A DNA stretch of 64,000 nucleotides, taken from CAJCJE01 sp036494465. Lineage in GTDB: Bacteria > Actinomycetota > Actinomycetes > Mycobacteriales > Pseudonocardiaceae. The stretch's first letter is position 1. Each line of letters opens with the position of its first letter. The translations under genes were made by a program, and so were the position numbers. Positions 10,147 through 18,341 of the stretch are shown here, piece after piece. The notes beneath the pieces are model-generated. The model searched no databases. It saw only the letters and a list, made by a program, of their open reading frames with translations, and was not told the origin of the DNA. The stretch lies in NCBI GenBank assembly GCA_036494465.1, contig DASXOJ010000018.1, forward strand, positions 1 to 64,000, given 5' to 3'.

Positions 10147-10571
10147 TGTCCACTCCCGACATCCAGCTGGGGCGCGGCCGGTTCGGCGAGTTTTTCAGTG
10201 TCCACGTGGCCGAGTTCGGGCCGGGGCGCGAGCGGGGAGAGGTGGAAGACCAGTTCGGCCTGCTCCGTGCCGACGTTCACCAGACGGTGCCGGACGTCGA
10301 TCCGGACCAGCAGCGAGTCGCCGGGGGACAGGCGCACCTGCTCACCGTCCAGCGTCATCTCCAGTTCGCCGGTGACCACGTGCAGGAACTCTTCCGAGTA
10401 GGGGTGGTAGTGCTCGGTGACGAACTCGCCGGGACCGAGCCGGAGCACACCGCCGAAGCCGGACCCACAGCCGACCGTCTTCGGACTGAGCGTCACCCGG
10501 ATGTCGCCGCCCCGCCTGCGGTTCGCCGCGACGTCCTCAGTGGACACCTTGACCTGCGTCGGAGTGCTCAC
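10143..10571 (-). CDS. Cupin-domain polyketide cyclase/accessory protein
   Basis: A 142-residue cupin starting at a GTG (10571) that overlaps the stop of the upstream cyclase (GTGA). The two cupin motifs are visible: HYHPYSEEFLHVVTGELEM (about 55-73) with the metal-ligand His/His/Glu pattern, and the second motif around SLLVRIDVRHRLVN, where the late histidine is kept. Cupins of this kind (CurC / WhiE-ORFII-like) accompany nearly all pentangular-polyphenol and spore-pigment PKS operons next to KS-alpha. Their exact role is debated; a help in late ring cyclisation is the usual proposal. Confidence 0.88.
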   Translation of the reverse strand: MSTPTQVKVSTEDVAANRRRGGDIRVTLSPKTVGCGSGFGGVLRLGPGEFVTEHYHPYSEEFLHVVTGELEMTLDGEQVRLSPGDSLLVRIDVRHRLVNVGTEQAELVFHLSPLAPRPELGHVDTEKLAEPAAPQLDVGSGQ

Positions 10572-10903
10572 AGGACCCTCCCGGCAGCCGGCGTCCAGAC
10601 GTAGAACGGGTTGGCCATGGCGTCTTTGGGCTCTTTCCAGTCCGGGTCGTACGGCGAGATGAACTTGCCGAGTTTGGTGTTGATATCGCCGTACAAGGGG
10701 TGACTACGCGCTTTGTATAGATTCGGTGAGACGTCCTGATCGGCCTCGACCAGATGAAAATAGAGATCATGAAAAGTGAACAGCGTGCGCCGGGAAACTC
10801 CGATCATGTGCGGAAGATCCGTCGCATCGGATTCCGCGAAGATATCCGCGATCGCGTCCTCGTCACCTTTGTCCATCCTGGCCACGATGAGTGTCCTGTG
10901 CAT
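10568..10903 (-). CDS. TcmI-family polyketide cyclase
   Basis: A 111-residue protein starting at the ATG at 10903. It opens MHRTLIVARMDKGDEDAIA and continues ISRRTLF-like sequence (GVSRRTLFTFHDLYFHLVE), then YKARSHPLYGDINTKLGKFI and FYVWTPAAG, the ferredoxin-like dimeric barrel of TcmI cyclases. These close a late ring of a multicyclic intermediate. It is the first gene of the core operon, so its upstream region carries the main promoter of the biosynthetic genes. The family is firm; which ring it closes is not known. Confidence 0.93.
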   Translation of the reverse strand: MHRTLIVARMDKGDEDAIADIFAESDATDLPHMIGVSRRTLFTFHDLYFHLVEADQDVSPNLYKARSHPLYGDINTKLGKFISPYDPDWKEPKDAMANPFYVWTPAAGRVL

Positions 10904-11373
10904 GCTGCGTCTCCCACCGGATCGGGGTCTGGGCGTGTTTCTGACGTTCGCAGGATTTGCTGGAAGTGGGCTGGTGTCGGCCTCAATGGCACTGAGAGTG
11001 ACCGTCGAACGGTGATCGGAAAATCGGACCAGCCCGATCAGGGAGGGTCGTTCTGACGACGCGCTGACCCTCGGCAATTGAGACCAAGGTCGGTTTATTG
11101 CACTGTTCGGACCTATGGTTTGGGCTGAACAGACCAAGGGCTTGCCTGAGGTGTCATAGTGAGTAATATGCATACTATGGCTCGTTGGGGGAGGGCTTTC
11201 GGTGTTATATGTACGCATGCTTTGTTCACCGTGCTCACGCACAGTGAGTGAAACCTTGTGCCGTGAGTTTTCCTACCGTCCTCAGTGGCGGGTGGGATCA
11301 GCAGGCGGGTAACAGCCGAGGGCTCTCACACTGCGTGGCCGAGCCCGATTTTGGCTGACGTCTGGGGGATGTC
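10904..11373. promoter_or_regulatory. Divergent promoter region between core PKS operon and SARP gene
   Basis: This 470-bp gap has no supported gene. It is clearly less GC-rich than its surroundings and must hold the promoters of the minus-strand core operon and of the plus-strand SARP gene. AGACCAAGG occurs twice (11082-11090 and 11131-11139). A symmetric AT-rich element with TATGCATA at its centre, flanked by CATAGT and ACTATG, lies near 11155-11183. I could not assign firm -35/-10 boxes by eye. Confidence 0.6.
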
Positions 11374-13299
11374 ATGGCTCTGCAGTTTCGTGTCATAGGA
11401 CCCTTCGAAGTGGTCGACGACGGCGTCGACCTCACACCCAGTACGCCGAAGTTGCGACAAGTACTCGCCCTGCTCGTGCTGCGCCACGGGCGGGTCGTAC
11501 AAACCTCAGAACTGATCTACGAACTCTGGGGAGCCAGACCGCCGAAGAGCGCGGGATCGACGTTGCAAACGTATGTCTACAAATTGCGGCGCCACTTCGA
11601 GGGGCGCCGGGCCACCGGAATACCGGATTTCCTGCACACCAAACAGGACGGGTACATCGCGATGCTGTCCGCGGACAGCATCGACGTGCACCAGTTCGAA
11701 CGGCTGGCCCGCCAGGGCCGGACGGCGCTGGTCTACGGCGATCCCGAGTCCGCCATGCAGATCTGTTCGCACGCGCTGACCATGTGGCGTGGTCAGGTGC
11801 TGGGCGGGGTCACCCAGGGCGACCTGCTCTACGCCCACGCGGTCCGGTTGGAAGAGGACCGGCTGCGCACGCTGGAAACCAAGTGTGAGGCCGCGTTGCG
11901 GATCGGCAAGCATCGCGAGCTGATCAGCGAGCTGCGCGAACTGACCATCACGCATCCGATGCACGAAGGTTTCTACCGGCAGCTGATGCTGGCGCTCTAC
12001 CGCTCCGACCGGCGGGCCGACGCCCTGAGCGTCTACCAGCGACTGCGCAGGTTGATGATCGACGAGGCCGGTCTGGAACCGTCGACCGGGCTGCGTCAAC
12101 TGCACCAGGCGCTGCTGGCGGCGGAGGGTGAGGCAGCACCCGATCCGCTGCTGGCCGAGGAAAAACCGCAGGCCAGCCCGCCGAAGCAGATCGCGGCGGC
12201 GGTTCCGGTGCTGGGGCCGCCTGCCCAACTGCCGCCGGACATCGCCGACTTCGTCGGACACGAGTCGGTGTTGCGGGACTGCCGGGAGTGGCTGGATCCC
12301 GCGCGGCAGCAGGGCAACGCGATGCGCGTGGTGACGGTGCTCGGGATGCCCGGGGTCGGCAAGACGACCTTCGCCGCGCGCCTGGCCCATCTCGTCCGGG
12401 AGCGATTCCCCGACGGTCAGCTCTTCGCGGATCTGCGTGGCTGCACGGAAGAACCGGCCAGCTCGGCGTCGGTGCTCCGCCGGTTCCTGCGGGCCGCGGG
12501 CATATCCGAGCAGCAGGTGCCGGACGATCCCGACGAGTGCGCGACGCTGTTCCGCACCTGGGCGGCAGGCCGGAAACTGCTCGTCGTGCTCGACGACGCG
12601 GCGAGCTGGGCGCACGTGCGGCCACTGCTGCCGGGCGGCAGCGGCTGTGCGGTCGTGGTGACGAGCAGGAAGCGGCTGTCCGGACTGGCCGGTGCCCGCA
12701 CCGTCGAGCTGAACCCGCTCAGCGCGCAGGACGGCACCGATCTGTTGTCCTCGCTGGTGGACGGTGGCCTGGTCGGACAGCGCGGGGACGCGGAACTGAT
12801 CAGCGCGCTGTGCGGGCAACTGCCGCTGGCGATTCGATGCGCGGGCGCCCGGCTGGCCTCCACTGCCGGTTGGGCGGCGGGCAAACTGGCGCAACGGTTG
12901 CGGCCGGAGGAACAGCGGCTGAACGAGTTGAGCGTCGGCGATCTGGATGTGCGGCAGCGCTTCGACACCAGTTGGCGCACGCTGAGTCTGCCGCAGCGGC
13001 GCACCTTCACCGCGCTCGGCCACGTCGACGAGGCCACGATCACCGCGCGGCAGCTCGATCCGCTGCTGGGTGGGGATCCGGCAGGCAACGATTCACTGCT
13101 GGGCCAACTGGTCGACCTGAGCCTGTTACGGGTCGCCGGACACGATTCGGATGGCGAGGTCTACTACACGATGCACGCGCTGGCCCGGATCTACGCCAAG
13201 GAACAGGCCCGGGAGTTCGCGGTGGACAACTCGCTGGCGGACAGATCGGTCACCAAGCCGTGGCCGCTGGCCCGATCGGAAGCAACCCATTCGGCCTAA
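11374..13299 (+). CDS. SARP-family activator with NB-ARC domain, copy 1
   Basis: A 641-residue regulator. Residues 1-95 form an OmpR-like winged-helix domain (MALQFRVIGPFEVVDDG, SGSTLQ-type segment AGSTLQTYVYKLRRHF); residues 100-250 form the bacterial transcriptional activation domain (MHEGFYRQLMLALYRSDRRA). An NB-ARC ATPase follows, with P-loop GMPGVGKTTFAARLAH (324-339) and KLLVVLDDAASW as Walker B. It is shorter than AfsR (about 1000 residues) because the C-terminal TPR part is missing. SARPs bind direct heptamer repeats and activate antibiotic genes. It is divergent from the core operon and is its likely activator. Confidence 0.93.
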   Translation: MALQFRVIGPFEVVDDGVDLTPSTPKLRQVLALLVLRHGRVVQTSELIYELWGARPPKSAGSTLQTYVYKLRRHFEGRRATGIPDFLHTKQDGYIAMLSADSIDVHQFERLARQGRTALVYGDPESAMQICSHALTMWRGQVLGGVTQGDLLYAHAVRLEEDRLRTLETKCEAALRIGKHRELISELRELTITHPMHEGFYRQLMLALYRSDRRADALSVYQRLRRLMIDEAGLEPSTGLRQLHQALLAAEGEAAPDPLLAEEKPQASPPKQIAAAVPVLGPPAQLPPDIADFVGHESVLRDCREWLDPARQQGNAMRVVTVLGMPGVGKTTFAARLAHLVRERFPDGQLFADLRGCTEEPASSASVLRRFLRAAGISEQQVPDDPDECATLFRTWAAGRKLLVVLDDAASWAHVRPLLPGGSGCAVVVTSRKRLSGLAGARTVELNPLSAQDGTDLLSSLVDGGLVGQRGDAELISALCGQLPLAIRCAGARLASTAGWAAGKLAQRLRPEEQRLNELSVGDLDVRQRFDTSWRTLSLPQRRTFTALGHVDEATITARQLDPLLGGDPAGNDSLLGQLVDLSLLRVAGHDSDGEVYYTMHALARIYAKEQAREFAVDNSLADRSVTKPWPLARSEATHSA

Positions 13300-13317
13300 C
13301 GAAGTCCCGTTGCGGTC

Positions 13318-13360
13318 AAGGGAAAAACGACGTGTGCGTCGCACACGTCGTTTCCCTTTT
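13318..13360. terminator. Bidirectional terminator between SARP and DUF1772 genes
   Basis: ACGACGTGTGC (13327-13337) pairs with GCACACGTCGT (13341-13351) around a three-base loop, flanked by A-rich sequence on one side and a TTTCCCTTTT tract on the other. It lies between the convergent SARP and DUF1772 genes and can serve both. Confidence 0.85.
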
Positions 13361-13373
13361 CGGTACTTGTTGT

Positions 13374-13829
13374 TCAGTGCAGCGCCAGCGCCAGTCCGTT
13401 GCAGACGAGGGCGATCACGGCCAGTGCGGTGCGCAGGAAGTGCCAGCGCCGCCACAGCGGACGCGGATCGGTCCAGTCGGCCGGAATCCGCTCGGGATCG
13501 ACCGACTTGACCCTCCGGTTGATCGGCACGTTGGCCAGGTGCGACACCCCCGACACCGCGAGCAGTAGCACGGCCGCCACCACGAACAGGGTGCGCGTTC
13601 GCGCGTCCTGCGCCAGGAACACCAGCGCCACGTCGATCGCGGTCGAGGTGAGCACCACGATCGGCATGGTCGGATCCCAGTTGCGGCCGATCAGCTTGTG
13701 CGCGTAGACGTAGCGGTCCATCGGCATCGCGAACAGCGCGGGCAACACGCTCAGCGCCACCGCGAACAACACCCCGGCGACCACCCCGCTGCCCAGCACG
13801 GCCAGCACGCCGAGCACGGTGGCGCTCAT
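13374..13829 (-). CDS. DUF1772 (anthrone-oxygenase-like) membrane protein, copy 2
   Basis: A 151-residue protein with the same four-segment membrane layout as the copy at 6305-6772. The signature loop is NVPINRRVKSVDPERIPADW, followed by RWHFLRTALAVIALVCNG. The start overlaps the end of the F420-type oxidoreductase gene by four bases, and it is the last gene of a minus-strand operon that also holds a cyclase, a ketoreductase and the halogenase. Its likely role is oxygenation of an anthrone-type ring to a quinone. The two copies may act on different rings or may form a heteromer; neither is shown by sequence. Confidence 0.85.
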   Translation of the reverse strand: MSATVLGVLAVLGSGVVAGVLFAVALSVLPALFAMPMDRYVYAHKLIGRNWDPTMPIVVLTSTAIDVALVFLAQDARTRTLFVVAAVLLLAVSGVSHLANVPINRRVKSVDPERIPADWTDPRPLWRRWHFLRTALAVIALVCNGLALALH

Positions 13830-14683
13830 CGCCCGACCGCTTCGGCGATGCGGTCGAGTTCGCTGATCTCCGCCGTGCAGGGGAACAGCAGCAGCTCGTC
13901 ACAGCCCGCTTCGCCGTAACTGTCGACGAGTTCGCGCAGCTGCGCCGGAGTGGTGATCACGCCAGCCGCCGCGCGTTCCGCCTTCACACCGATGAACGCG
14001 TAGTAGGCGCGTAGGTAGGTCTCGGCCCGCTGTTGGCCGTCCGGCCCCAGACTGACGTAGGCCAGCGAATGCATCCTCGGCCGGTCCGCCCGGCCTGCCG
14101 CGATCCACTCCGCGCGCGCCTGACTGACCAGCGCCGCGTAACCGGCGGCCGAGCTGCCGCCCGCGATCCAGCCGTCCGCGACCTTCGCCGCTCGCCGCAT
14201 CGCCGCCGGAGAGTGACCGCCGACGATCAGCGGCAGGTTCGACTTGACCGGCGCCGGGCCGATCCCCGGCGCCGGACCGCCGCCCGACCACACCTCACCG
14301 AGCTCCACCAGCATCTGGTCGAGCCTGCGGCCACGGCCTGCGTAGGGCGTGCCTGCGGCGTTGAAGTCGTCCTCCCGGCCACCGGCCGCCACCCCGAGCA
14401 CCAGCCTGCCGTTGGCGAACTGGTCCACAGTGGCCAGTTGCTTCGCCAGCAGCGCGACGCTGGGCCGGTAGGCGGCGAGCAGGATCGTGGTCATCAGCTT
14501 GATCCGCTCGGTCACGGCCGCCGCGGCGCCCAACGTGATCAGTGACTCGTAGTTGCGGTACACAAGGCGATCCAGCGTGCCGAGGCTGGCGAAGCCGTAC
14601 CGTTCCGCCCTGCTCGCCCACTCCAGCAACGCCGGACCACTCGCGTCCGGCACGGTGGTCGGCAGCCCGATGCCGATATCCAT
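13826..14683 (-). CDS. LLM-class F420-dependent oxidoreductase, copy 1
   Basis: A 285-residue luciferase-like monooxygenase-fold protein. It begins MDIGIGLPTTVPDASGPALL and has the family's RLVLGVAAGGREDDF and LIVGGHSPAAMRRAAKVADG blocks (the latter usually contacts the deazaflavin phosphate). Most actinomycete members of this shape use F420, transferring hydride to or from a quinone, ketone or imine. A close paralog is at 25911-26768 and a distant one at 58862-59869. In this operon a ring reduction on the polyphenol is plausible. The F420 dependence is a family inference. Confidence 0.88.
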   Translation of the reverse strand: MDIGIGLPTTVPDASGPALLEWASRAERYGFASLGTLDRLVYRNYESLITLGAAAAVTERIKLMTTILLAAYRPSVALLAKQLATVDQFANGRLVLGVAAGGREDDFNAAGTPYAGRGRRLDQMLVELGEVWSGGGPAPGIGPAPVKSNLPLIVGGHSPAAMRRAAKVADGWIAGGSSAAGYAALVSQARAEWIAAGRADRPRMHSLAYVSLGPDGQQRAETYLRAYYAFIGVKAERAAAGVITTPAQLRELVDSYGEAGCDELLLFPCTAEISELDRIAEAVGR

Positions 14684-14696
14684 CTCTGCCTCCTTC

Positions 14697-15584
14697 TCAG
14701 GACCGCACGGCCGGTGACCGCGACGACGTGAGCTCGACGACGACCGCGGCGTCCTCGTCGCCCCGGCCCTCCTCGATGACCTCGGCGAAGCGCTGCGCCG
14801 CCGCCTCGACCAGCGGCAGATCCACCGAGAAGCTCCGCGCTTCCTCGTCGGCGAGCTGGAGATCCTTGTGCATCAACGTGGCGCGGAAACCGGCGGGCTC
14901 GTACGAGCGCTTGCGCATGAACTCCGAGCGGAAGCTGAGCACCGGCGAGCGCCAGCCGCTGTTGTCCAACGCGGTCAGCAGCAGTTCCCGGTCCACCCCG
15001 GCGCCTTCGGCGAAGGCGACGGCCTCGGCGAGCCCGGCGGTCTGGATGCCCAGCAACAGGTTGAACGCCAACTTGAGCGCGCTGGCCCGGCCAGCCGGGC
15101 CGAGGTGGCGGATTTCCTGGCTCAGCGCACCCAGCACCGGCTGCATGCTTTCCGCCGCCTCCGGCTCGCCCGCAGTGAACACCCGCAACTGGCCGGTGTT
15201 GGCCATCATCGGGTTGCCGACCACGCATGCCTCGACCCGGTGAATACCGGACGCGGCCAGCCGCAGCGCGGTGTTGCGGGCGAACGCGGGGGAGACCGTC
15301 GAGGTGTCCAGCACCGTGGTGCCCGGGCGCATCTTCCAGATCACCTCGCCGAACAGCACCTGCTCGACGGCGGCCTCGTCGGCGAGGCTGAACAGCACCA
15401 CGTCGGCGCCTTCCGCTGCCTCGCCCGCCGAGGCCGCCACCGTGGCACCCTGGGCCCGCAACGATTCGGCCTTGGCGATCGTGCGGTTGTAGACGGTGAT
15501 GTGAAAGCCCGCGGCGAGCAGGGCGCGCGCCATGCCGCCACCCATGCCGCCAAGGCCGATCACGGAGACCTTCAGCTCACGCAT
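14697..15584 (-). CDS. 3-hydroxyisobutyrate-dehydrogenase-family NAD(P) enzyme
   Basis: A 295-residue protein of normal family length. The N-terminal Rossmann motif is SVIGLGGMGGGMARALLAAG (about 6-25), followed by DVVLFSLADEAAVEQV; the C-terminal helical domain has GPAGRASALKLAFNLLLGI with the conserved catalytic lysine in the LKLAFN part. Family members oxidise beta-hydroxy acids or reduce related aldehydes and imines. It lies five bases from the SchA/CurD cyclase gene in a tailoring operon, so a reductive step on the polyketide is likely. Imine-reductase-like activity is another possibility within the same fold. The substrate is unknown. Confidence 0.85.
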   Translation of the reverse strand: MRELKVSVIGLGGMGGGMARALLAAGFHITVYNRTIAKAESLRAQGATVAASAGEAAEGADVVLFSLADEAAVEQVLFGEVIWKMRPGTTVLDTSTVSPAFARNTALRLAASGIHRVEACVVGNPMMANTGQLRVFTAGEPEAAESMQPVLGALSQEIRHLGPAGRASALKLAFNLLLGIQTAGLAEAVAFAEGAGVDRELLLTALDNSGWRSPVLSFRSEFMRKRSYEPAGFRATLMHKDLQLADEEARSFSVDLPLVEAAAQRFAEVIEEGRGDEDAAVVVELTSSRSPAVRS

Positions 15585-15589
15585 GGTGA

Positions 15590-15970
15590 TCAGCCCCTCG
15601 CCGGGAGAGTGTCCAGCGAGAGCTGGGAGATGCAGCGCATGGTCGCGTCCTTGAAGTACGCGCCGAAACCGGCTTCGGACGTGGTCTCCCGGTCGTGGGC
15701 GAGGTACGGCGCGAGCGCGTCCTCGATCAGGTGCACGCCCTGCTGCTGGCTCATGTGCCTGCCGACCCAGGCGAAGTCGCCTTCGTAGTGGATGACGCGG
15801 ACCATCACGTCGTCCTTGATGAACACCGCGGTGCCCAGCAGCTTTCCGGCCGCGTTGCCGTCGGTGTCGGTGAAGTCCGGTCGCTCGACGCGCTGGAAAC
15901 CGGCGAAGATCTCGGCGATCTTGTCCTCGTTGCCCGGCTTGACTCGGTAGGTGATCGCTGCGAACGGCAT
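15590..15970 (-). CDS. SchA/CurD-type cyclase, copy 1
   Basis: A 126-residue protein opening MPFAAITYRVKPGNEDKIAE, the standard start of the SchA/CurD-like domain found in spore-pigment and pentangular-polyphenol clusters. Other conserved points are GTAVFIKDDVMVRVIHYEGD and the C-terminal MRCISQLS. The fold is a dimeric alpha-beta barrel related to TcmI. Its start overlaps the stop of the ketoreductase gene by four bases (ATGA). A paralog with the same opening is encoded at 54420-54806. Late-ring cyclisation is the expected job; the exact bond is unknown. Confidence 0.9.
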   Translation of the reverse strand: MPFAAITYRVKPGNEDKIAEIFAGFQRVERPDFTDTDGNAAGKLLGTAVFIKDDVMVRVIHYEGDFAWVGRHMSQQQGVHLIEDALAPYLAHDRETTSEAGFGAYFKDATMRCISQLSLDTLPARG

Positions 15971-16707
15971 CAGAGCCCTCCATCCACGTTCAGGGTGTGC
16001 CCGGTGATGTACCGGGAGGTGTCGCCGGCGAGGAACAGCACGGCCGAGGCCACGTCGTCGGGCTGGCAGAGCCGCCCGAGCGCGGTCATGCCGACGATGT
16101 GCTCGACGGCGGCGGGCGGCAGACCGGCGCCCGGCACGGTCTCGGTGAGCGCGGGCGCGACCACGTTGACCCGGATCCCGCGCGGGCCGAGGTCCTTGCA
16201 CAGGCCCCTGGCCATGCCGATCAGCGCGGCCTTCGACGCGGTGTAGTGCACGCCGTTCCCCCGGCCGCGCAACGCGGCCGAGGAACCGATGAACACGATG
16301 GACGCACCGTCCACGACCACCGGCTCGGCAGCCTGGGTGACCAGGTAGCCGGAGCGCACGTTGTGGTCGAAGACCCGGTCCCACTCTTCGTCGTCCAGTT
16401 TGGACAGTGGGATGAAGCCGTCGACGCCGAGGTTGTTGACCAGCACGTCGATGCCACCGAAGGAGTCCTTCGCGGTGTCGATGAGCTCCTTCGCACCCGA
16501 GCGGGTGGTCAGGTCGACCCGGACCAGCTGGTGGCCGTCGCCATACTCCTTGAGCCGGCGGGCGAGTGCCTGGGCGTCCTCGTCGGCGCGGCTGTGCGCG
16601 ACCAGGACGGTGGCACCCTCCTTGGCGAGCGCCAGCGTGATCGCCTTGCCGATACCGCGCGTGCCACCGGTGACGACCGCGTGCTTGCCCGCGAGTCCGA
16701 TCTCCAT
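15970..16707 (-). CDS. SDR ketoreductase (FabG-like), copy 1
   Basis: A 245-residue classical short-chain dehydrogenase. The cofactor motif TGGTRGIGKA is at about 13-22, NNLG at about 87-90, and the catalytic triad is in FIGSSAALRGRGNGVHYTASKAA (split here: SSAALRG for Ser, HYTASKAA for Tyr and Lys). It ends with ITGHTLNVDGGL, typical of 3-oxoacyl-ACP reductases. It is coupled to the cyclase downstream, so reduction of a polyketide carbonyl is likely. A close paralog with the same RGR-N-G-x-HYTASKAALIG region lies at 48921-49664. Confidence 0.9.
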   Translation of the reverse strand: MEIGLAGKHAVVTGGTRGIGKAITLALAKEGATVLVAHSRADEDAQALARRLKEYGDGHQLVRVDLTTRSGAKELIDTAKDSFGGIDVLVNNLGVDGFIPLSKLDDEEWDRVFDHNVRSGYLVTQAAEPVVVDGASIVFIGSSAALRGRGNGVHYTASKAALIGMARGLCKDLGPRGIRVNVVAPALTETVPGAGLPPAAVEHIVGMTALGRLCQPDDVASAVLFLAGDTSRYITGHTLNVDGGL

Positions 16708-16721
16708 TGGTTGACTCCTCG

Positions 16722-18131
16722 TCAGTGCTGGGCGACCGGGACCTGGTCGGCCTTGGCCAGCCCGAGTTGCGGGCGGAAGGTCAGGTACAGCCCGGCGACG
16801 GCGTTGTCCGGCGACATCGGCGCGGCCTTCTGCTCGTGCACCTTGTTCAGGTTGGCCAACGGGTTCGGGTCGCCGCTGGTCGCACCGTTGAGGTGCTCGT
16901 GCACGCGGGAGTACACGTCCTGCGCGTCCTCCATGTCGGCGATGCCGGTGATGATCTTGTCGAAGGCCGCCTGGAGGTCCAGCTCGTCGCGGTCGTTCTT
17001 GGTCAGCTTCTGCGCGTTGTAGAAGTGGTAGTCCTTGCCCCGGTAGCTTTCGTAGAACACCGAGACGAGCACCAGCAGCCGCTCGTAGGACTGGCGGTAC
17101 ACCGTGCCGAAGAACTCGAACGCCTGGTCCTGCTCGACCTCACCACGCAGCACGCTGCTCAGCGCGGCGGCGGCGAGCATGCCGCTGTAGGTGGCCAGGT
17201 GCACGCCGGTGGACAGCAACGGGTCCAGGAAGCACGCGGCGTCGCCGATCAGCAGGTAGTTCGGGCCGGAGAGGCGTTCGCTCGCGTAGGAATAGTCCTG
17301 CTCGGTCTTCATCGCGCTGACCTGCGTGGCACCGTCGAGCTGCTGGGCGATGGACGGGCAGCGGCCGAGGGCGCGTTCATAGACGGCTTCGATGCTGCCC
17401 AGTTCGTTGCGCAGTTCGTTGAAGTGGTCCCGGCCGGTGACCAGGCCGACGCTGGTGGTGCCGTCGTGCAACGGAATCGTCCAGAACCAGCCATCGTCCA
17501 CTGAGGACACCGTGATGGCACCCTCAGGGCCGCGGTCCAGCGGTGTCGCGTCTTTCCAGTAGGCCCAGGTGGCCACGTTGCGGAACACGTTGTGGAACTT
17601 GCGGCTCTTGAGGTACTTGGTGGCCATGACGCCGTTGCGGCCGGACGCGTCCACCAGATAGTCGAACTCGATCCGGCCGTTCACGCTCGCGTCCTTGGTC
17701 TGCGTCCACTGCGCCGCGACCGGCCGCTCGCCGTCGAACTCCAGTTCCTTGACCGAGATTCCCTCGTGCACGTCGACGCCGAGCTCCTTGGCGTGGTCGA
17801 GCAGCAGCTGGTCGAACTCGGAGCGCACCACCTGCCAGGCATTGGGGGTGTTGTCACCGAGCTCGCTGAAGCGCACCTCCCACTCGTCCTCGCCCCAGAA
17901 GAAGTACGCGCCGCCCTTGCCCTTGAAGCCGTGCGCGACCAGCTTGTCCCACACGCCCAGTGCCTCGAAGATGGGCCGGCAGGACGGCAGGATCGACTCG
18001 CCGATGTGGTAGCGCGGGAAGTGATCGCGTTCCAGCAGGGTGACCTCGTAACCCTGCTTGGCGAGCAGACCGGAGACGGTCGAGCCGGCAGGTCCACCGC
18101 CGACGACGAGTATCCGGGTCGAAGCGCGCAT
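16722..18131 (-). CDS. Flavin-dependent halogenase
   Basis: A 469-residue protein. I start it at the ATG at 18131, preceded by GGAGG five bases upstream; a frame 20 residues longer exists. The FAD motif is VGGGPAGSTVSG (10-21). Two halogenase marks separate it from monooxygenases: WFWTIP (215-220, the WxWxIP motif that blocks monooxygenation) and FLDPLLSTGVHLA (the FxxPxxSxG motif). A conserved lysine pair is in GFKGKGGAYFF. Relatives in polyketide clusters chlorinate phenolic rings using a free flavin reductase. The enzyme heads the operon reading left, divergent from an FAD monooxygenase. It predicts a chlorinated product. Confidence 0.93.
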   Translation of the reverse strand: MRASTRILVVGGGPAGSTVSGLLAKQGYEVTLLERDHFPRYHIGESILPSCRPIFEALGVWDKLVAHGFKGKGGAYFFWGEDEWEVRFSELGDNTPNAWQVVRSEFDQLLLDHAKELGVDVHEGISVKELEFDGERPVAAQWTQTKDASVNGRIEFDYLVDASGRNGVMATKYLKSRKFHNVFRNVATWAYWKDATPLDRGPEGAITVSSVDDGWFWTIPLHDGTTSVGLVTGRDHFNELRNELGSIEAVYERALGRCPSIAQQLDGATQVSAMKTEQDYSYASERLSGPNYLLIGDAACFLDPLLSTGVHLATYSGMLAAAALSSVLRGEVEQDQAFEFFGTVYRQSYERLLVLVSVFYESYRGKDYHFYNAQKLTKNDRDELDLQAAFDKIITGIADMEDAQDVYSRVHEHLNGATSGDPNPLANLNKVHEQKAAPMSPDNAVAGLYLTFRPQLGLAKADQVPVAQH

Positions 18132-18341
18132 GTCTACCTCCACAACAGGTCGGGTGAACCGGCGCCCGAGACTCCGGGGCGACGTGTCCACAAGCTGTCA
18201 GTCCTCGGTGGTGCCGGGCTGGAACGGCACTCGATCGACTCGTTCTATAGCGAGGTCCAAGAGGGTGCCCGGATGTTGGAGGGGAACTGTCCGCGTCCGT
18301 TGGCGACGCCACCCGTTGACAGAGAGATAAAGGTGTGACAC
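18132..18341. promoter_or_regulatory. Divergent promoter region, halogenase / FAD monooxygenase
   Basis: This 210-bp gap separates the halogenase operon (minus) from the monooxygenase gene (plus). TTGACA at 18316-18321 is a good -35-like hexamer but lies too close to the ATG at 18342 to serve that gene. A TCGATCGACTCG cluster near 18227-18241 may be a regulator-binding site. Boxes are not assigned with certainty. Confidence 0.4.

Noticed and set aside
11155..11183. CATAGT...ACTATG element as a third PadR site
   Set aside because: Only the short CATAG part is shared with the 25-bp element; the match is too weak to call.
16722..18131. Calling the halogenase an ordinary FAD monooxygenase
   Set aside because: WFWTIP and FLDPLLSTG are halogenase-specific motifs absent from the seven monooxygenases in the window.
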